A stretch of DNA of 33,509 nt from Oscillospiraceae bacterium (GTDB lineage: Bacteria > Bacillota > Clostridia > Oscillospirales > CAG-272), in NCBI GenBank assembly GCA_015063765.1, contig SVTN01000004.1, positions 1 through 33,509 of the forward strand, read 5' to 3'. The notes under the pieces were generated by a model. It was not told where the DNA came from. It made no database searches and was given only the letters and a program-made list of their open reading frames with translations. Positions 24,115-33,509 of this stretch are shown piece after piece. Position 1 is the stretch's first letter, and each line of letters starts with the position of its first letter. The position numbers and the translations under genes are program-made.

Positions 24115-26493
24115 TTATTTTTCTTTTGCGGAAAGAATACGCAAAACGAGTGCCGTTTTATCGTCGGGAGAGGTATTTCGCTCGGCGGCACGCTCGACAA
24201 CGGCGCGCGCAAGCGCCTCGCTTCCGTCACGGCGGGCAAGGATCTCCTTCAGCCACCCACCGTCCTCGCTCTCGCCAAGCACGCCGTCCGAAACCAAGAG
24301 AAGCACGTCACCCGCACGCACCTCAAAGCTTGCCTCCTCGCTGTCAACGATCCGCAAAAGCCCGAGAGGAATGGTACGGGAGCGAATGCGAAAGAGTGCC
24401 CCATCTCTGTAAACGAAGGATGCGGCGGCACCGCTTTTAAGAAAGCCCGCACGCCCCTCGTAAAGGTCAAGGGAAAGCAGGTCAAGCGCCACCGAGCATT
24501 CCTCCTCCGAGGCGCAGATCAGATTATTCAAAAGCGCAAGGGCGACCTGTCTTCCCACCTCTGCCGCAAGGAGCGAGGTGAGCACCGATACGGCGAGAGA
24601 GGAAAGAGATGCGGCGCGAGTGCCGCTTCCCATGCCGTCGGAAAGCAGAGCGTACACAAAGCCGCCCTCGTTTTCGAGGGTCGCCGCCGCATCTCCGGCG
24701 CACTCCCCCTCCTTGCCGGCACAGGTGTATACACCACCCTCTACGGCAAACAGTCGGCGGCTCTCGGTACGGGCGCACAAGCGCCCCTCTTCATAGGAGA
24801 AGGAAATGCCCGAAACGCTCCTTCCGCACACGCGGACGCAGGCGTCCTCTACCCATTCGCCCTCTACCGCGCGGCCGTCGACACCCTCAAGCCCCAAAAG
24901 CGAAACTTGCTTTCTGCGCCCGCCAAAGACGCGGATCTCCGACGCCACGATCCCGTAGCCCGAAAGCGCTTCCGCAAGTGCTCGCTCGGTTTCCCCGTCA
25001 CGGGTCGTGCTCTCCGAGTGCGCAAGCGAGATCTCCTTTAACATTTCCGAAAGCAGAGCGTAGTCGGCAGAAAGTGCCCCCTTCATGCCGCCCTGTCTTT
25101 TTTTCTGACCGAGGAGCGCCGACGCTTGGCGGATCTCCTCCATCATTTTCTCATATCCCTCGCAGGGCGCTTCCCGGATCTCGGGCACCCCTTCTCCCAG
25201 GGAAAGGCGGAGAACGGCGGTCTTTAAGCTCTCCTTGACCGCCTCGCTTTCCTTGCAACCGCCCTCGGCAGGGCAGCGGCGACAAATGCTCTCCTTGGCA
25301 GAAGCGCAGATCTCCTCATACTCCTCGGGCGTGGGGGTGCGCTCTCTCGACGACGAAAGGCGGATCTCCTCGGAAACGGCGGCAAGCGCCCCCGAAAGAC
25401 AGGCAAGGGTGTTCTCCTCCGAGGGGGGAGCTTCCTTTTTGGCGGCGGATGCCGCAAGCGGGACCTTCTCCATCGGCAAAAGCTTAAGCGGCACGCATAG
25501 CAAGAGAGAGGTCACCGTCATTTCGGGCATGACCGAAAGGAAGCCCGAAAGCCCCCCGACATAGGCGGCGTACCCACCGCCCGCAAGCACCGACGCCGCC
25601 AAGGAGAGGGGCATTCCGATGCCGCCGTACAAGCCCGAAAGAAGTCCGAGAATGCCGTAAACGGGCAGATAAAGGGCGTCGCCCGCAAGCCCGATGAGAA
25701 GCCCCGCGGCACATCCCTTCGCCGCACCGTATCGCCGCGAAACGAAAAGGGTAAACGCCGTCACGGCGCACCCCGAAAGCGAAATGCCGAAAAGGAAATA
25801 AGGCTTTAAGGCAAACGCACAGGTAAACAGCAGAAAAACACCGCCCAGAGAGAAAAGGAAGGGGGCGTGCATGCCGAAATAGGGGGACGGACTATACGCC
25901 TCTCTGCCCAAAACGGCACGCAAGCTACGCTTTTGCGCCGTGAAAAAGGAAAAAAGAACGGTAGAAAGCGGCAAAAGCAACAAAGCCCCCGCTCCAAACA
26001 AAAGGGTATAATTCTCGACACCGAACAGAATCAGCTCATACAGCGCCATAAAGGCGGCAACCAGCACAGCACCCACCGCACGCAAGGCAGGCTCTTCTCC
26101 AAAAAAAGCGGGGCTTGCGGGAAAGCGCTTCCGCTCCTTCGGATAAGAAACGGCAAAGCGATAAAAAAAGGCGAAAATATGTAGTCCAAGATAAAGCACA
26201 CCGGGCGCGCCGAGAAAAGCGCACCCCACGGCGCCTCCCAAAAGAATGGGAACCAACCGCCCCGATGCGGAAAACAACAGGGCAAGTGAAAAGGGATAGA
26301 CCCCGAACGCCGCGTGGCAGGTGGCAAAAAGATAGGCGACGACCCCGACAGTAATATCAAAAAGGAGCTCCCACCCCTTTTCCTTGCGCACGCGCATCCA
26401 AGTGCGTACCCCCTCTAAAGCGGGGCTCTGCCGCTTCTTTTTCGTCCGCACCTCCGTAGAGATGGCTGTGGTTTTTTGTTCTTCTCCGTTCAT
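24115..26493 (-). CDS. spoIIE: Stage II sporulation protein E (PP2C-type serine phosphatase)
   Basis: N-terminal multi-TM region; C-terminal PP2C/SpoIIE domain (VYALLSDGMGSGTRAASLSSLAVSVL, VLLLVSDGVLGESEDGGW). Start at MNGEEQ. Confidence 0.92.
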   Translation of the reverse strand: MNGEEQKTTAISTEVRTKKKRQSPALEGVRTWMRVRKEKGWELLFDITVGVVAYLFATCHAAFGVYPFSLALLFSASGRLVPILLGGAVGCAFLGAPGVLYLGLHIFAFFYRFAVSYPKERKRFPASPAFFGEEPALRAVGAVLVAAFMALYELILFGVENYTLLFGAGALLLLPLSTVLFSFFTAQKRSLRAVLGREAYSPSPYFGMHAPFLFSLGGVFLLFTCAFALKPYFLFGISLSGCAVTAFTLFVSRRYGAAKGCAAGLLIGLAGDALYLPVYGILGLLSGLYGGIGMPLSLAASVLAGGGYAAYVGGLSGFLSVMPEMTVTSLLLCVPLKLLPMEKVPLAASAAKKEAPPSEENTLACLSGALAAVSEEIRLSSSRERTPTPEEYEEICASAKESICRRCPAEGGCKESEAVKESLKTAVLRLSLGEGVPEIREAPCEGYEKMMEEIRQASALLGQKKRQGGMKGALSADYALLSEMLKEISLAHSESTTRDGETERALAEALSGYGIVASEIRVFGGRRKQVSLLGLEGVDGRAVEGEWVEDACVRVCGRSVSGISFSYEEGRLCARTESRRLFAVEGGVYTCAGKEGECAGDAAATLENEGGFVYALLSDGMGSGTRAASLSSLAVSVLTSLLAAEVGRQVALALLNNLICASEEECSVALDLLSLDLYEGRAGFLKSGAAASFVYRDGALFRIRSRTIPLGLLRIVDSEEASFEVRAGDVLLLVSDGVLGESEDGGWLKEILARRDGSEALARAVVERAAERNTSPDDKTALVLRILSAKEK

Positions 26494-26761
26494 AAAGCAT
26501 CCTTTCTGCGGCCGAAACGGGCGCATCCTTTACCGTTTTTTTCATTCTACCGCAAAAAAAACGCAAAGGCTGTCGTACGGTGTGGGGGGAGGGGTGCCTT
26601 TTTTTGGCGAACGCGGACGGTTTTTCACTACAAAGCACGAACACGGGAAGAAAAAAAGAAAATCGGGGTTCTTTCGCCCGATTTTTGCGATATGTTTTTG
26701 CGCCGAAACGGTCTTTTTTTCAATCTGCGGGCATAGGATAAGGGATCACGGAGGAAGAATT

Positions 26762-27859
26762 ATGCCGAAAATATATCTTTGCGCCGATGCGCTCATCTCC
26801 AACTTTCGCCTTTTGAAGTCCAAAACGCAGGGAGCGCTCATTCCTGTTTTAAAGGCGGATGCTTACGGGCACGGCGCCCTCTTTGCCCTTGAAGCTTTGT
26901 GCCGTGAGGGCGTCCGATTTTTCGCCGTCGCCACCGCTTACGAAGCGCAAGAACTGCTTGATTTTTTAGAAAAAAGTAAATACCGCTTTACAAATCAAAT
27001 GGTTTTTGTCATGAGTGCGGTCGAGCCCGAGGCGCTTTTTTCGTTGCTCTCCGCACGCGTCGTGCTCTCCGTCCACTCTCCCGCATACGCCCGCTTTCTT
27101 TCAAGCACCATCGCGCGCTACAAGGAAAAAGCACTCCTTCCCGACCGCTTTCGCCTTGCGGTGCATTTGAAGCTCGAAACGGGAATGCATCGCACGGGGC
27201 TTCGCACCGAGGAGAGCATCCGTTCTGTGCTTTCGCTCCCCCACCTTTCGGTCGAGGGCGTGTATTCCCATCTTGCCTCTGCCGCCGACACCCTCTATAC
27301 GGAGGAGCAGCACCGTCGCTTTCTTGCTTTGAGAGCCGCTCTTCCCGACGGCATCCTCACCCATCTCTCGGCAAGCGAGGGGCTGTTGCGCTACGGCGAC
27401 TTCTCCCTTTCCGCCGCGCGCACGGGGCTTGCGCTTTACGGGATCACCCCCGAAGATATCTCCCTTCCCCTTTTGCCCGTGATGCGCTTCTCTGCCCGTG
27501 TGACGGCGGTGCTTCGGGTAAAGACGGGGGAGCGCGTGGGATACGGCTGTGTCCGCACCGACCGCCCGCGGCGGCTTGCCGTCATAGATGCAGGGTATGC
27601 CGACGGCATCCCTCCCACCGCCCAAAAGGAGGGATGGGTGACGGTCGGGGACCGCCGCTGCCCCTTCTTCGGTGCCGTTTGCATGGACCGCGCCACCCTC
27701 GACATCGGTGACGCACCTCTGCGCGAAGGGGATGAGATCACGCTCTTTGGAAAGCGGACGGGCGACACCGCCGCCTTTGCAAAAGGGGCGGGAGTTTCCC
27801 CCTACGTGCTTCTTTCCCTCCGCAGCCGCCGCACGCAGAGGATCTATCTTTCCGAATAA
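26762..27859 (+). CDS. alr: Alanine racemase
   Basis: MPKIYLCADALISNFRLLKSKTQGALIPVLKADAYGHGA (PLP Lys motif), LKLETGMHRTGL, AVIDAGYADGIPP, GAVCMDRATLDIGD; start behind GGAGGAAGAATT. Confidence 0.93.
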   Translation: MPKIYLCADALISNFRLLKSKTQGALIPVLKADAYGHGALFALEALCREGVRFFAVATAYEAQELLDFLEKSKYRFTNQMVFVMSAVEPEALFSLLSARVVLSVHSPAYARFLSSTIARYKEKALLPDRFRLAVHLKLETGMHRTGLRTEESIRSVLSLPHLSVEGVYSHLASAADTLYTEEQHRRFLALRAALPDGILTHLSASEGLLRYGDFSLSAARTGLALYGITPEDISLPLLPVMRFSARVTAVLRVKTGERVGYGCVRTDRPRRLAVIDAGYADGIPPTAQKEGWVTVGDRRCPFFGAVCMDRATLDIGDAPLREGDEITLFGKRTGDTAAFAKGAGVSPYVLLSLRSRRTQRIYLSE

Positions 27860-27887
27860 AAAAAACGCCCGTTTGGGCGTTTTTTTA
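27857..27887. terminator. Bidirectional terminator between alr and ygjV-like gene
   Basis: AAAAAACGCCC-gttt-GGGCGTTTTTTT. Confidence 0.88.
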
Positions 27888-28451
27888 TTTTTCCTCCGCC
27901 TTGCGCAGATGCTTTTTTGTAAAAACGTGATATTTCAAAATAGAAACGACGTTTGCACTCAGCTCAAACACGTAAGTGAGTGTTGCAAAGATGGCGGCAT
28001 CCGTCAAAAGGTTAAAGAGAATAGAAAGGACGGTGGGCAGCGGCATCAAAAAGCGCACGAGCTTAAGATTTCTCACGCGGAAAATAAAGACGTAGCCAAC
28101 CAGGGCGATCAGGCACAAAACGTCCAGCGGCTCCGAGGTGCCGAGGATGACAAAATTGATAACAAAGTACGAGGCGAGCGTCATTCCCGCGAGAAGAAGC
28201 GGAACCCAGATGGGCGCATCCTTTTCCTTTTTCTCGTAATAGAAGTAGGTAAGGGAGCGCAAAAGACCGACAGCAAGACCCACCATCGCAAAAAACTGCA
28301 CGGTGAAGAAATACGATATGATCAAAAACACGATGCAAAGTGCTTGGAAGAGCAAAAACCCCTCTTTTTTTCTCGTAAAATAGGAGCAGATCACGAGAAG
28401 CATTCCAATAAAGCTTGCGATCAGCGCGAGAGTCTGATTTTCCACAGTCAT
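27885..28451 (-). CDS. YgjV-family inner membrane protein
   Basis: Several TM helices; LIASFIGMLLVICSYFTRKKEGFLLFQALCIVFLIISYFF and SANVVSILKY resemble the YgjV family. Confidence 0.75.
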   Translation of the reverse strand: MTVENQTLALIASFIGMLLVICSYFTRKKEGFLLFQALCIVFLIISYFFTVQFFAMVGLAVGLLRSLTYFYYEKKEKDAPIWVPLLLAGMTLASYFVINFVILGTSEPLDVLCLIALVGYVFIFRVRNLKLVRFLMPLPTVLSILFNLLTDAAIFATLTYVFELSANVVSILKYHVFTKKHLRKAEEK

Positions 28452-28565
28452 TTCCTCTTTTTCGACATGATACGGCAATTTTAGCACATTCCCAAGAAAA
28501 ATGAAAGGGGGTCTTTTCTTTTTTTAAAAGCTGCGCTTCTTTTTGCAAGGATGCCCCAAAGCGTC

Positions 28566-28595
28566 TTGACAAGCGCCCCGTCAAAAGTGTATAAT
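28566..28595 (+). promoter_or_regulatory. Sigma-A-type promoter for truB-addA
   Basis: TTGACA, 18-nt spacer, TATAAT. Confidence 0.85.
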
Positions 28596-28631
28596 AAGAG
28601 TGTTAAAATGACCCGTCCAAAGGAGAAAAGC

Positions 28632-29528
28632 ATGGCTTGCGGACTTTTTTTGTTATATAAGGAGCAGGGGATGACCTCGCAAACGGCGGTCAAGCGCGTC
28701 TCGCGCCTGTTCGGCGGTGAAAAAACGGGGCACACGGGCACGCTCGACCCTCTCGCAGAGGGCGTGCTCCCTGTTTTGGTCGGCAGAGCCGTCAAGGCAA
28801 GTGAGTTTCTCTTAACGGGTGAAAAGGAATACATCGCCCATCTGCGGCTCGGCGTCCGCTCGGACACCGAGGATATTACGGGAACCCTCACGCCATCGGG
28901 TGCCCCTCTCCCCTCGGAACGCGAGGTGCTTGCGGTGCTTGACCGCTTCCGCGGCGAGATCCTGCAAACACCGCCCATGTATTCCGCCCTGAAGGTAGGC
29001 GGCAAAAAGCTCTGTGACCTTGCCCGTGCGGGCAAGGAGATCGAGAGAGAAAAGCGTCCCGTCACCATCTACCGTCTTGACGCTGAGCGGCTTGCAGACG
29101 ACGAATACCGCCTTTCGGTGCATTGCTCCAAGGGCACCTATATCCGCACCCTGTGCGCCGACATTGGCGAAGCACTCGGCACGGGCGGCGTGATGAGTCG
29201 TCTTCTGCGCGCCGAGGCGGCGGGCTATCCTTTAGAAAAATGCATGACGCTCGCAGAGCTTGAAGCGACGCCGCCCGAGGAGAGAGAAAAGCTCCTCATC
29301 CCCCTTCCCGAAATCTTCGAAAAATTCCCCCGCGTAACGCTTCCCCCCTTCTTCGCACGGCTTGCCCTCGCGGGAGCGCCCATCTACCAAAAGAAGATCG
29401 GCACCGCATTCGAAGAAGGGAGCGTCGTCGCGCTGTACGACGAATACGGCTTCTTCGCCCTTGCAAAAGCTGTCATCAACGACGAGGGGGAGCGCGTTTT
29501 GCGCTCGCTTCGCCTCTTCCGCATTTAA
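28632..29528 (+). CDS. truB: tRNA pseudouridine(55) synthase TruB
   Basis: GLFLLYKEQGMTSQTAVKRVSRLFGGEKTGHTGTLDPLAEGVLPVLVGRAVKASEFLL; CSKGTYIRTLCADIGEALG. Start behind AAAGGAG. Confidence 0.97.
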   Translation: MACGLFLLYKEQGMTSQTAVKRVSRLFGGEKTGHTGTLDPLAEGVLPVLVGRAVKASEFLLTGEKEYIAHLRLGVRSDTEDITGTLTPSGAPLPSEREVLAVLDRFRGEILQTPPMYSALKVGGKKLCDLARAGKEIEREKRPVTIYRLDAERLADDEYRLSVHCSKGTYIRTLCADIGEALGTGGVMSRLLRAEAAGYPLEKCMTLAELEATPPEEREKLLIPLPEIFEKFPRVTLPPFFARLALAGAPIYQKKIGTAFEEGSVVALYDEYGFFALAKAVINDEGERVLRSLRLFRI

Positions 29529-29560
29529 TCTTTTAAATCATCTCAAAGAAAGGAGCAGCC

Positions 29561-32500
29561 ATGGCTGAAAAATTCCCACCCACCGAAGAGCAGCAAAGGG
29601 TCATTGACCTTTGCGACCGCACCCTGCTCCTTTCCGCCGCCGCGGGCTCGGGTAAGACCAAAACGTTGACCCAACGCCTCATCGGAATGATCACGCGGAA
29701 GGAAGATCCGCTTGACGTGACGCGCATGCTGGTGGCAACCTTTACCCGTGCCGCCGCCGAGGAGCTCCGTACCCGTATTTCCGAGGCGCTCAAGGAAGCG
29801 GTCGCCCTTCATCCCGACGATGACCGCTTAAAAAAGCAATTGCTTCTTTTACCCACCGCGCGCATCCGCACCATCAACGCCTTTTGTAACGACCTTGTCA
29901 AGGGACATACCGAAACGCTTGGCATCTCCCCCTTCTACCGCATCGCGGACGAGGCGGAGATCGACCTCATCGCTGTCACTCTTCTTGATGACCTGATCGA
30001 GGACGCTTATAACGGCGTATACGCGCCCGAGGGGCTTGACATCGGTATGCTCACCGAAATTGCCGAAACGGTCAAGGGAAGCGGCACGCTCGCCGGCGCG
30101 CTGTATCCCCTTTATAAATCGCATCTGCACGAGCGAAGGGACGGGGTATCCCGTCTTCACACCGATGCCGAACTGTTAACGAAGGAAGCAGAGCTTCCCT
30201 TCTTTGATACGCGAGCAGGCAAGGCACTCGCCGCCCACTTTAGAGAAAGTGCGCTCTATCTCCGCACGTTGCTCGACGCATCGGGACAGGAGATCCTCGC
30301 CCTTTACGGCAAGGAAAATCCCATCTTTTCCGCCCTCTCCCCCCGCTTCTTTTATCTGCTCTCGGTCACAGGACAGATCGCTGACGCCTGCCTGGATTCC
30401 TACGAGGCGCTCGGCGCTCTTGCATCCGACTACGCACTCCCGAAGTGCGCCTCCTGTCCCCCGAAATACGAATATTCCCCCGAGGAAGCTCGCTTTAAAA
30501 AGCTGATCGGCAAAACGGACGACGCCATCAAGGAGATCTCTGAAACGCTCGCTTGGACACCGTCCGACCTTTCCTATGCCTTTGTTGCCTCCTCGCGCGT
30601 ATCCGAATCGCTGTACCTGCTGTTCCGCGAGTTTGACGCCCGTTTCACCTCGGAAAAGAAACGCCGCGCCATCTGCGACCACAGCGATATCATGGCGTAT
30701 GCCTACGAGCTTTTGATCGGGGAGGACGGCGCGCCCACTCCCTTCGCCCTTGAGCTTCGCGACAGCTTCGATGCCGTCTGCATCGACGAGTATCAGGACG
30801 TCAACGAGGTACAGCACCGCATCTTCGAGGCGATCTCCACCGAGAGAAACCTCTTCATGGTCGGCGATATCAAGCAAAGCATCTACGCCTTCCGCGGTGC
30901 GGTGCCCGATATCTTCGCCCGTCTGCGTACCTCCTTCCCCGCGCCCGAAGCAAACGACACGCGCGCCGTGCTTTATCTGACGCGCAATTTCCGTTCCGAG
31001 GAGCCCATCATCTCCTTTGCCAACGGTGTATTCGACTTTCTCTTTCCCATCATTGGGGATGCCATCGGCTACGTGGAGGAGGACCGTCTCTACACCGAAA
31101 AGGAAAAGGACGCCGTCAAGCACCCCACCTTCTACTTGATGAAAAAAGAAAGCAAGAAGGGCAAGGATGAGGAGGACGAGGAGGGTGTCGAACAGAAAAC
31201 AGAGGATGATCTGATTGCCGAAAAGGTGCGCTCACTTCTGGATAGCGGACGCCTTTCAAACGGAAAAAGGATCACCCCCAAGGATATCGCCATTCTGTCT
31301 AGAAACTATCCGTATTCCCTGATCGAGGCGCTTGCCGCCCACGGCATTCCCGTCAAAACAAGGGATAAGACCGACTTTTTCTCCCGCCGTGAGATCCTGC
31401 TTGCCCTTTGCCTGACGCACGCCGTCAACAATCCGCACCGAGATATTTACCTCGGCGGACTTTTGCGCTCTCCCCTCTACGGCTTCACGCTGGACGACCT
31501 GACCGCCATGCGCGCGGAAACACCCGACGGCACGCTTTACGACGCACTCCTTGCGTACTCCGAAAAGGAGAAGACCCAACGCGTTCTCTCCGACCTTGCG
31601 CGCTTCCGCAAGATGGCGGAAAATCTCCCATCCCACCGCCTCATCCGCACAATGTTCCGCGATACGGGCATCTATGCCGCCACCGACGCCGAGGGCAGAG
31701 CCAATCTGCGCATCTTCTACGAGCTTGCCCGCAGCTTTGAGGAAAGTGCCTTCCGCGGACTTTACCGTTTCCTCGACCACGTCGCCGAAATGACGGCACA
31801 CGGTAAGGGAATGCCCGAGCGCGATACAGGCGACGAGGAAGCCGTTACCGTTTGCACGATGCACACCTCAAAGGGTCTTGAGTACCCCGTTTGTATCATC
31901 GCAGGCACGGGCAACGAGCTCAAAAAGCGCGAAAGAAGCGCCTTTCCCTTTACCGAGGAGCTGGGCGTCGTTTCAACCCTCTTGAACGCCGACGGCAGTG
32001 CCCTTCTCTCCACTCCCCTGCAGACCGCCCACAGCATCGTCCGAAAAAAGCGGGAGATTGAGGAAGAGGTGCGCATCCTGTACGTCGCCCTCACCCGTCC
32101 CAAGGAGCGCTTATACCTTTTCTGCTCCACGCAAAGGAAGCTGACCGAAACCATGCTGGAAGAGGCAGAGTACCTGCGCCTCGCGCCCTCGGTGCCCGCC
32201 CTTCACGCTTATTCCTCTTACGCCGTATGGATGCTCGCGGCGTTGAAAGACCATCCCGCGCTCTTTGATCTTGTCACGCTCTCTCCGCCGTATATTCTGG
32301 AGGAAGAGCCGAAAGCGCCGACGGCGCACGCACAGCCAAAGGGCAAAGCAAAGCCCCGCAAGGCCTACCGCGCACGCTTCACCTTCTCCCTTTTGCACGA
32401 AAAGAAAAAGGAAGCCTACCGCAAGCTCTACCAAAAGCGGTTTTCCTTCCTCTATCCCCACGCAAAGGAAACACTTTTGCCCGCCAAGCTCTCCGTTTCC

Positions 32501-33193
32501 ACCCTCTATCCCGGTGTATTAGACGAGTTGACGGCACGCTCCCCCTTTGACACCGATACCCCCTTCGGCGCGGTGAAGGAGGAAGCCGAAGCAGAGTTCC
32601 GTCCCACCCCTCCCGTTTTCCTCACGGGTGAAACGGAAAACGAAGCCGCCAAAGCGGGAACTGCCACCCATCTTTTCCTGCAATTTTGCGATTTTAACCG
32701 TATTTTGACAACCAACGGTTGTCAAGAAGAGGTCATTACAGAAGAGCTTGACCGTCTTTGCGAGCGGAAATTTATGACGCTTGACGACGCGCGCCGCGTG
32801 CGCACAGACGAGCTTACCATGTTTCTTTCTTCCGACCTTCGGGATCAAATTGCCGAGGCAAAGGAATGCAAGCGCGAGTTCCGCTTCCACGTCATGCTTC
32901 CCGCCGAAGGCTTTTCCTTGGCGGAGGACGGCTCTTTTGACGGGCTCTCCGTCTTTGCGCAGGGCGTCATCGACCTGCTCCTCATCCGTCCCGACGGAAG
33001 CCTCCTTCTCGTCGACTATAAGACCGACCGCCTGCCGCACGCCGTCACCGACAGGGAGGCGCGCCGCCTTCTCTTCGACCGCCACGGCACACAGCTCTCC
33101 GTTTATGCCCGCGCGATCGAGAAGATCTTTGGGAGAGCGCCCGACGTCGCCATTTACTCCTTGCCGCTCGGAAAGCTCCTTTATATAGCATAA
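29561..33193 (+). CDS. addA: ATP-dependent helicase/nuclease subunit AddA
   Basis: UvrD-type motifs TLLLSAAAGSGKTKTLTQRL, VCIDEYQDVNEVQ, GDIKQSIYAFRGA, HTSKGLEYPVCII, LYVALTRPKERLYLF; C-terminal PD-(D/E)XK nuclease QGVIDLLLIRPDGSLLLVDYKTDRL. Confidence 0.96.
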   Translation: MAEKFPPTEEQQRVIDLCDRTLLLSAAAGSGKTKTLTQRLIGMITRKEDPLDVTRMLVATFTRAAAEELRTRISEALKEAVALHPDDDRLKKQLLLLPTARIRTINAFCNDLVKGHTETLGISPFYRIADEAEIDLIAVTLLDDLIEDAYNGVYAPEGLDIGMLTEIAETVKGSGTLAGALYPLYKSHLHERRDGVSRLHTDAELLTKEAELPFFDTRAGKALAAHFRESALYLRTLLDASGQEILALYGKENPIFSALSPRFFYLLSVTGQIADACLDSYEALGALASDYALPKCASCPPKYEYSPEEARFKKLIGKTDDAIKEISETLAWTPSDLSYAFVASSRVSESLYLLFREFDARFTSEKKRRAICDHSDIMAYAYELLIGEDGAPTPFALELRDSFDAVCIDEYQDVNEVQHRIFEAISTERNLFMVGDIKQSIYAFRGAVPDIFARLRTSFPAPEANDTRAVLYLTRNFRSEEPIISFANGVFDFLFPIIGDAIGYVEEDRLYTEKEKDAVKHPTFYLMKKESKKGKDEEDEEGVEQKTEDDLIAEKVRSLLDSGRLSNGKRITPKDIAILSRNYPYSLIEALAAHGIPVKTRDKTDFFSRREILLALCLTHAVNNPHRDIYLGGLLRSPLYGFTLDDLTAMRAETPDGTLYDALLAYSEKEKTQRVLSDLARFRKMAENLPSHRLIRTMFRDTGIYAATDAEGRANLRIFYELARSFEESAFRGLYRFLDHVAEMTAHGKGMPERDTGDEEAVTVCTMHTSKGLEYPVCIIAGTGNELKKRERSAFPFTEELGVVSTLLNADGSALLSTPLQTAHSIVRKKREIEEEVRILYVALTRPKERLYLFCSTQRKLTETMLEEAEYLRLAPSVPALHAYSSYAVWMLAALKDHPALFDLVTLSPPYILEEEPKAPTAHAQPKGKAKPRKAYRARFTFSLLHEKKKEAYRKLYQKRFSFLYPHAKETLLPAKLSVSTLYPGVLDELTARSPFDTDTPFGAVKEEAEAEFRPTPPVFLTGETENEAAKAGTATHLFLQFCDFNRILTTNGCQEEVITEELDRLCERKFMTLDDARRVRTDELTMFLSSDLRDQIAEAKECKREFRFHVMLPAEGFSLAEDGSFDGLSVFAQGVIDLLLIRPDGSLLLVDYKTDRLPHAVTDREARRLLFDRHGTQLSVYARAIEKIFGRAPDVAIYSLPLGKLLYIA

Positions 33194-33225
33194 ACACATA
33201 AAGACACAACATAATCCCATAGACA

Positions 33226-33262
33226 CACCCTCGTTTTACGTGTAAAATGAGGGTGACTTTTT
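33226..33262 (+). terminator. Intrinsic terminator after addA
   Basis: CACCCTCGTTTTAC-GT-GTAAAATGAGGGTG then ACTTTTT. Confidence 0.8.
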
Positions 33263-33278
33263 ACACACGGAGGCATTT

Positions 33279-33509
33279 ATGGCAAAAAAACTGTGGAAAA
33301 TCGAGGAGGACACCCTCGTCTGGGAGGTAACGGCACCGCACACCGACAACATTGAGATGAGCGGGTTATACGTCGACAGCATCGTGCACTACGGCGTCGC
33401 AGAAGACGGCTCTCTCTACCTTGGAGGTTATCTTTACTATCCGATGCTCCGCACGATTCCGAACAACACCCACGCGACCTACGCCTTTACCGTAAAGAGA
33501 AGCGACCGC
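33279..33509 (+). CDS. Hypothetical protein, 3'-truncated by window edge
   Basis: MAKKLWKIEEDTLVWEVTAPHTDNIEMSGLYVDSIVHYGVAEDGSLYLGGYLYYPMLRTIPNNTHATYAFTVKRSDR, open to window end, with GGAGG upstream. Confidence 0.7.
   Translation, partial: MAKKLWKIEEDTLVWEVTAPHTDNIEMSGLYVDSIVHYGVAEDGSLYLGGYLYYPMLRTIPNNTHATYAFTVKRSDR

Noticed and set aside
24082-25041. 319-aa plus-strand ORF opposite spoIIE
   Set aside because: Overlaps the conserved PP2C domain on the other strand; compositionally shadow-like.
26384-26761. 126-residue N-terminal extension of the alr ORF
   Set aside because: Overlaps the spoIIE start and promoter space; a proper RBS (GGAGGA) and Met at 26762 match the normal alanine racemase N-terminus.
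30176-31123. 315-aa minus-strand ORF within addA
   Set aside because: Antisense to conserved helicase domain of addA; no recognisable family.
1-33509. CRISPR array, tRNA/rRNA genes, transposon ends or prophage block
   Set aside because: No repeat-spacer pattern, tRNA cloverleaf, rRNA signature, transposase or integrase ORF was seen on reading either strand.

Overview
The window is a moderately GC-rich chromosomal segment, most likely from a spore-forming Clostridia-type Firmicute (inferred from spoIIE, mfd/pth synteny and codon style). Gene content is mostly housekeeping: rimO (5' partial), pgsA, nnrD, a cytidylate-kinase-like gene, queT, secG, pncC/cinA-C, a GIY-YIG protein, a ThyX-like gene with pth-mfd-prsA-like, spoIIE, alr, a ygjV-like gene, truB and addA. 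Interspersed are three large exported proteins and several genes that look chemically degenerate. No tRNA, rRNA, CRISPR array, prophage block or transposase was recognised. The best second-look items are: (1) a preQ1-I-type riboswitch with a 7-nt antiterminator/terminator switch upstream of queT; (2) an SbcD/YhaO-like metallophosphoesterase that has lost most metal-binding motifs (DxF, SGN, GPCD, LLCG, GEIH); (3) next to it, an orphan LytTR response regulator whose phosphoacceptor position appears to be Glu and whose acidic pocket is eroded; (4) a solitary BsuBI/PstI-like adenine methyltransferase with motif IV NPPS and no visible restriction enzyme; (5) a pth gene split by a frameshift consistent with a 2-nt deletion; (6) an exported protein with 11 CxxC knuckles. 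All calls come from reading the sequence and recalling protein families. No database search or folding was run.
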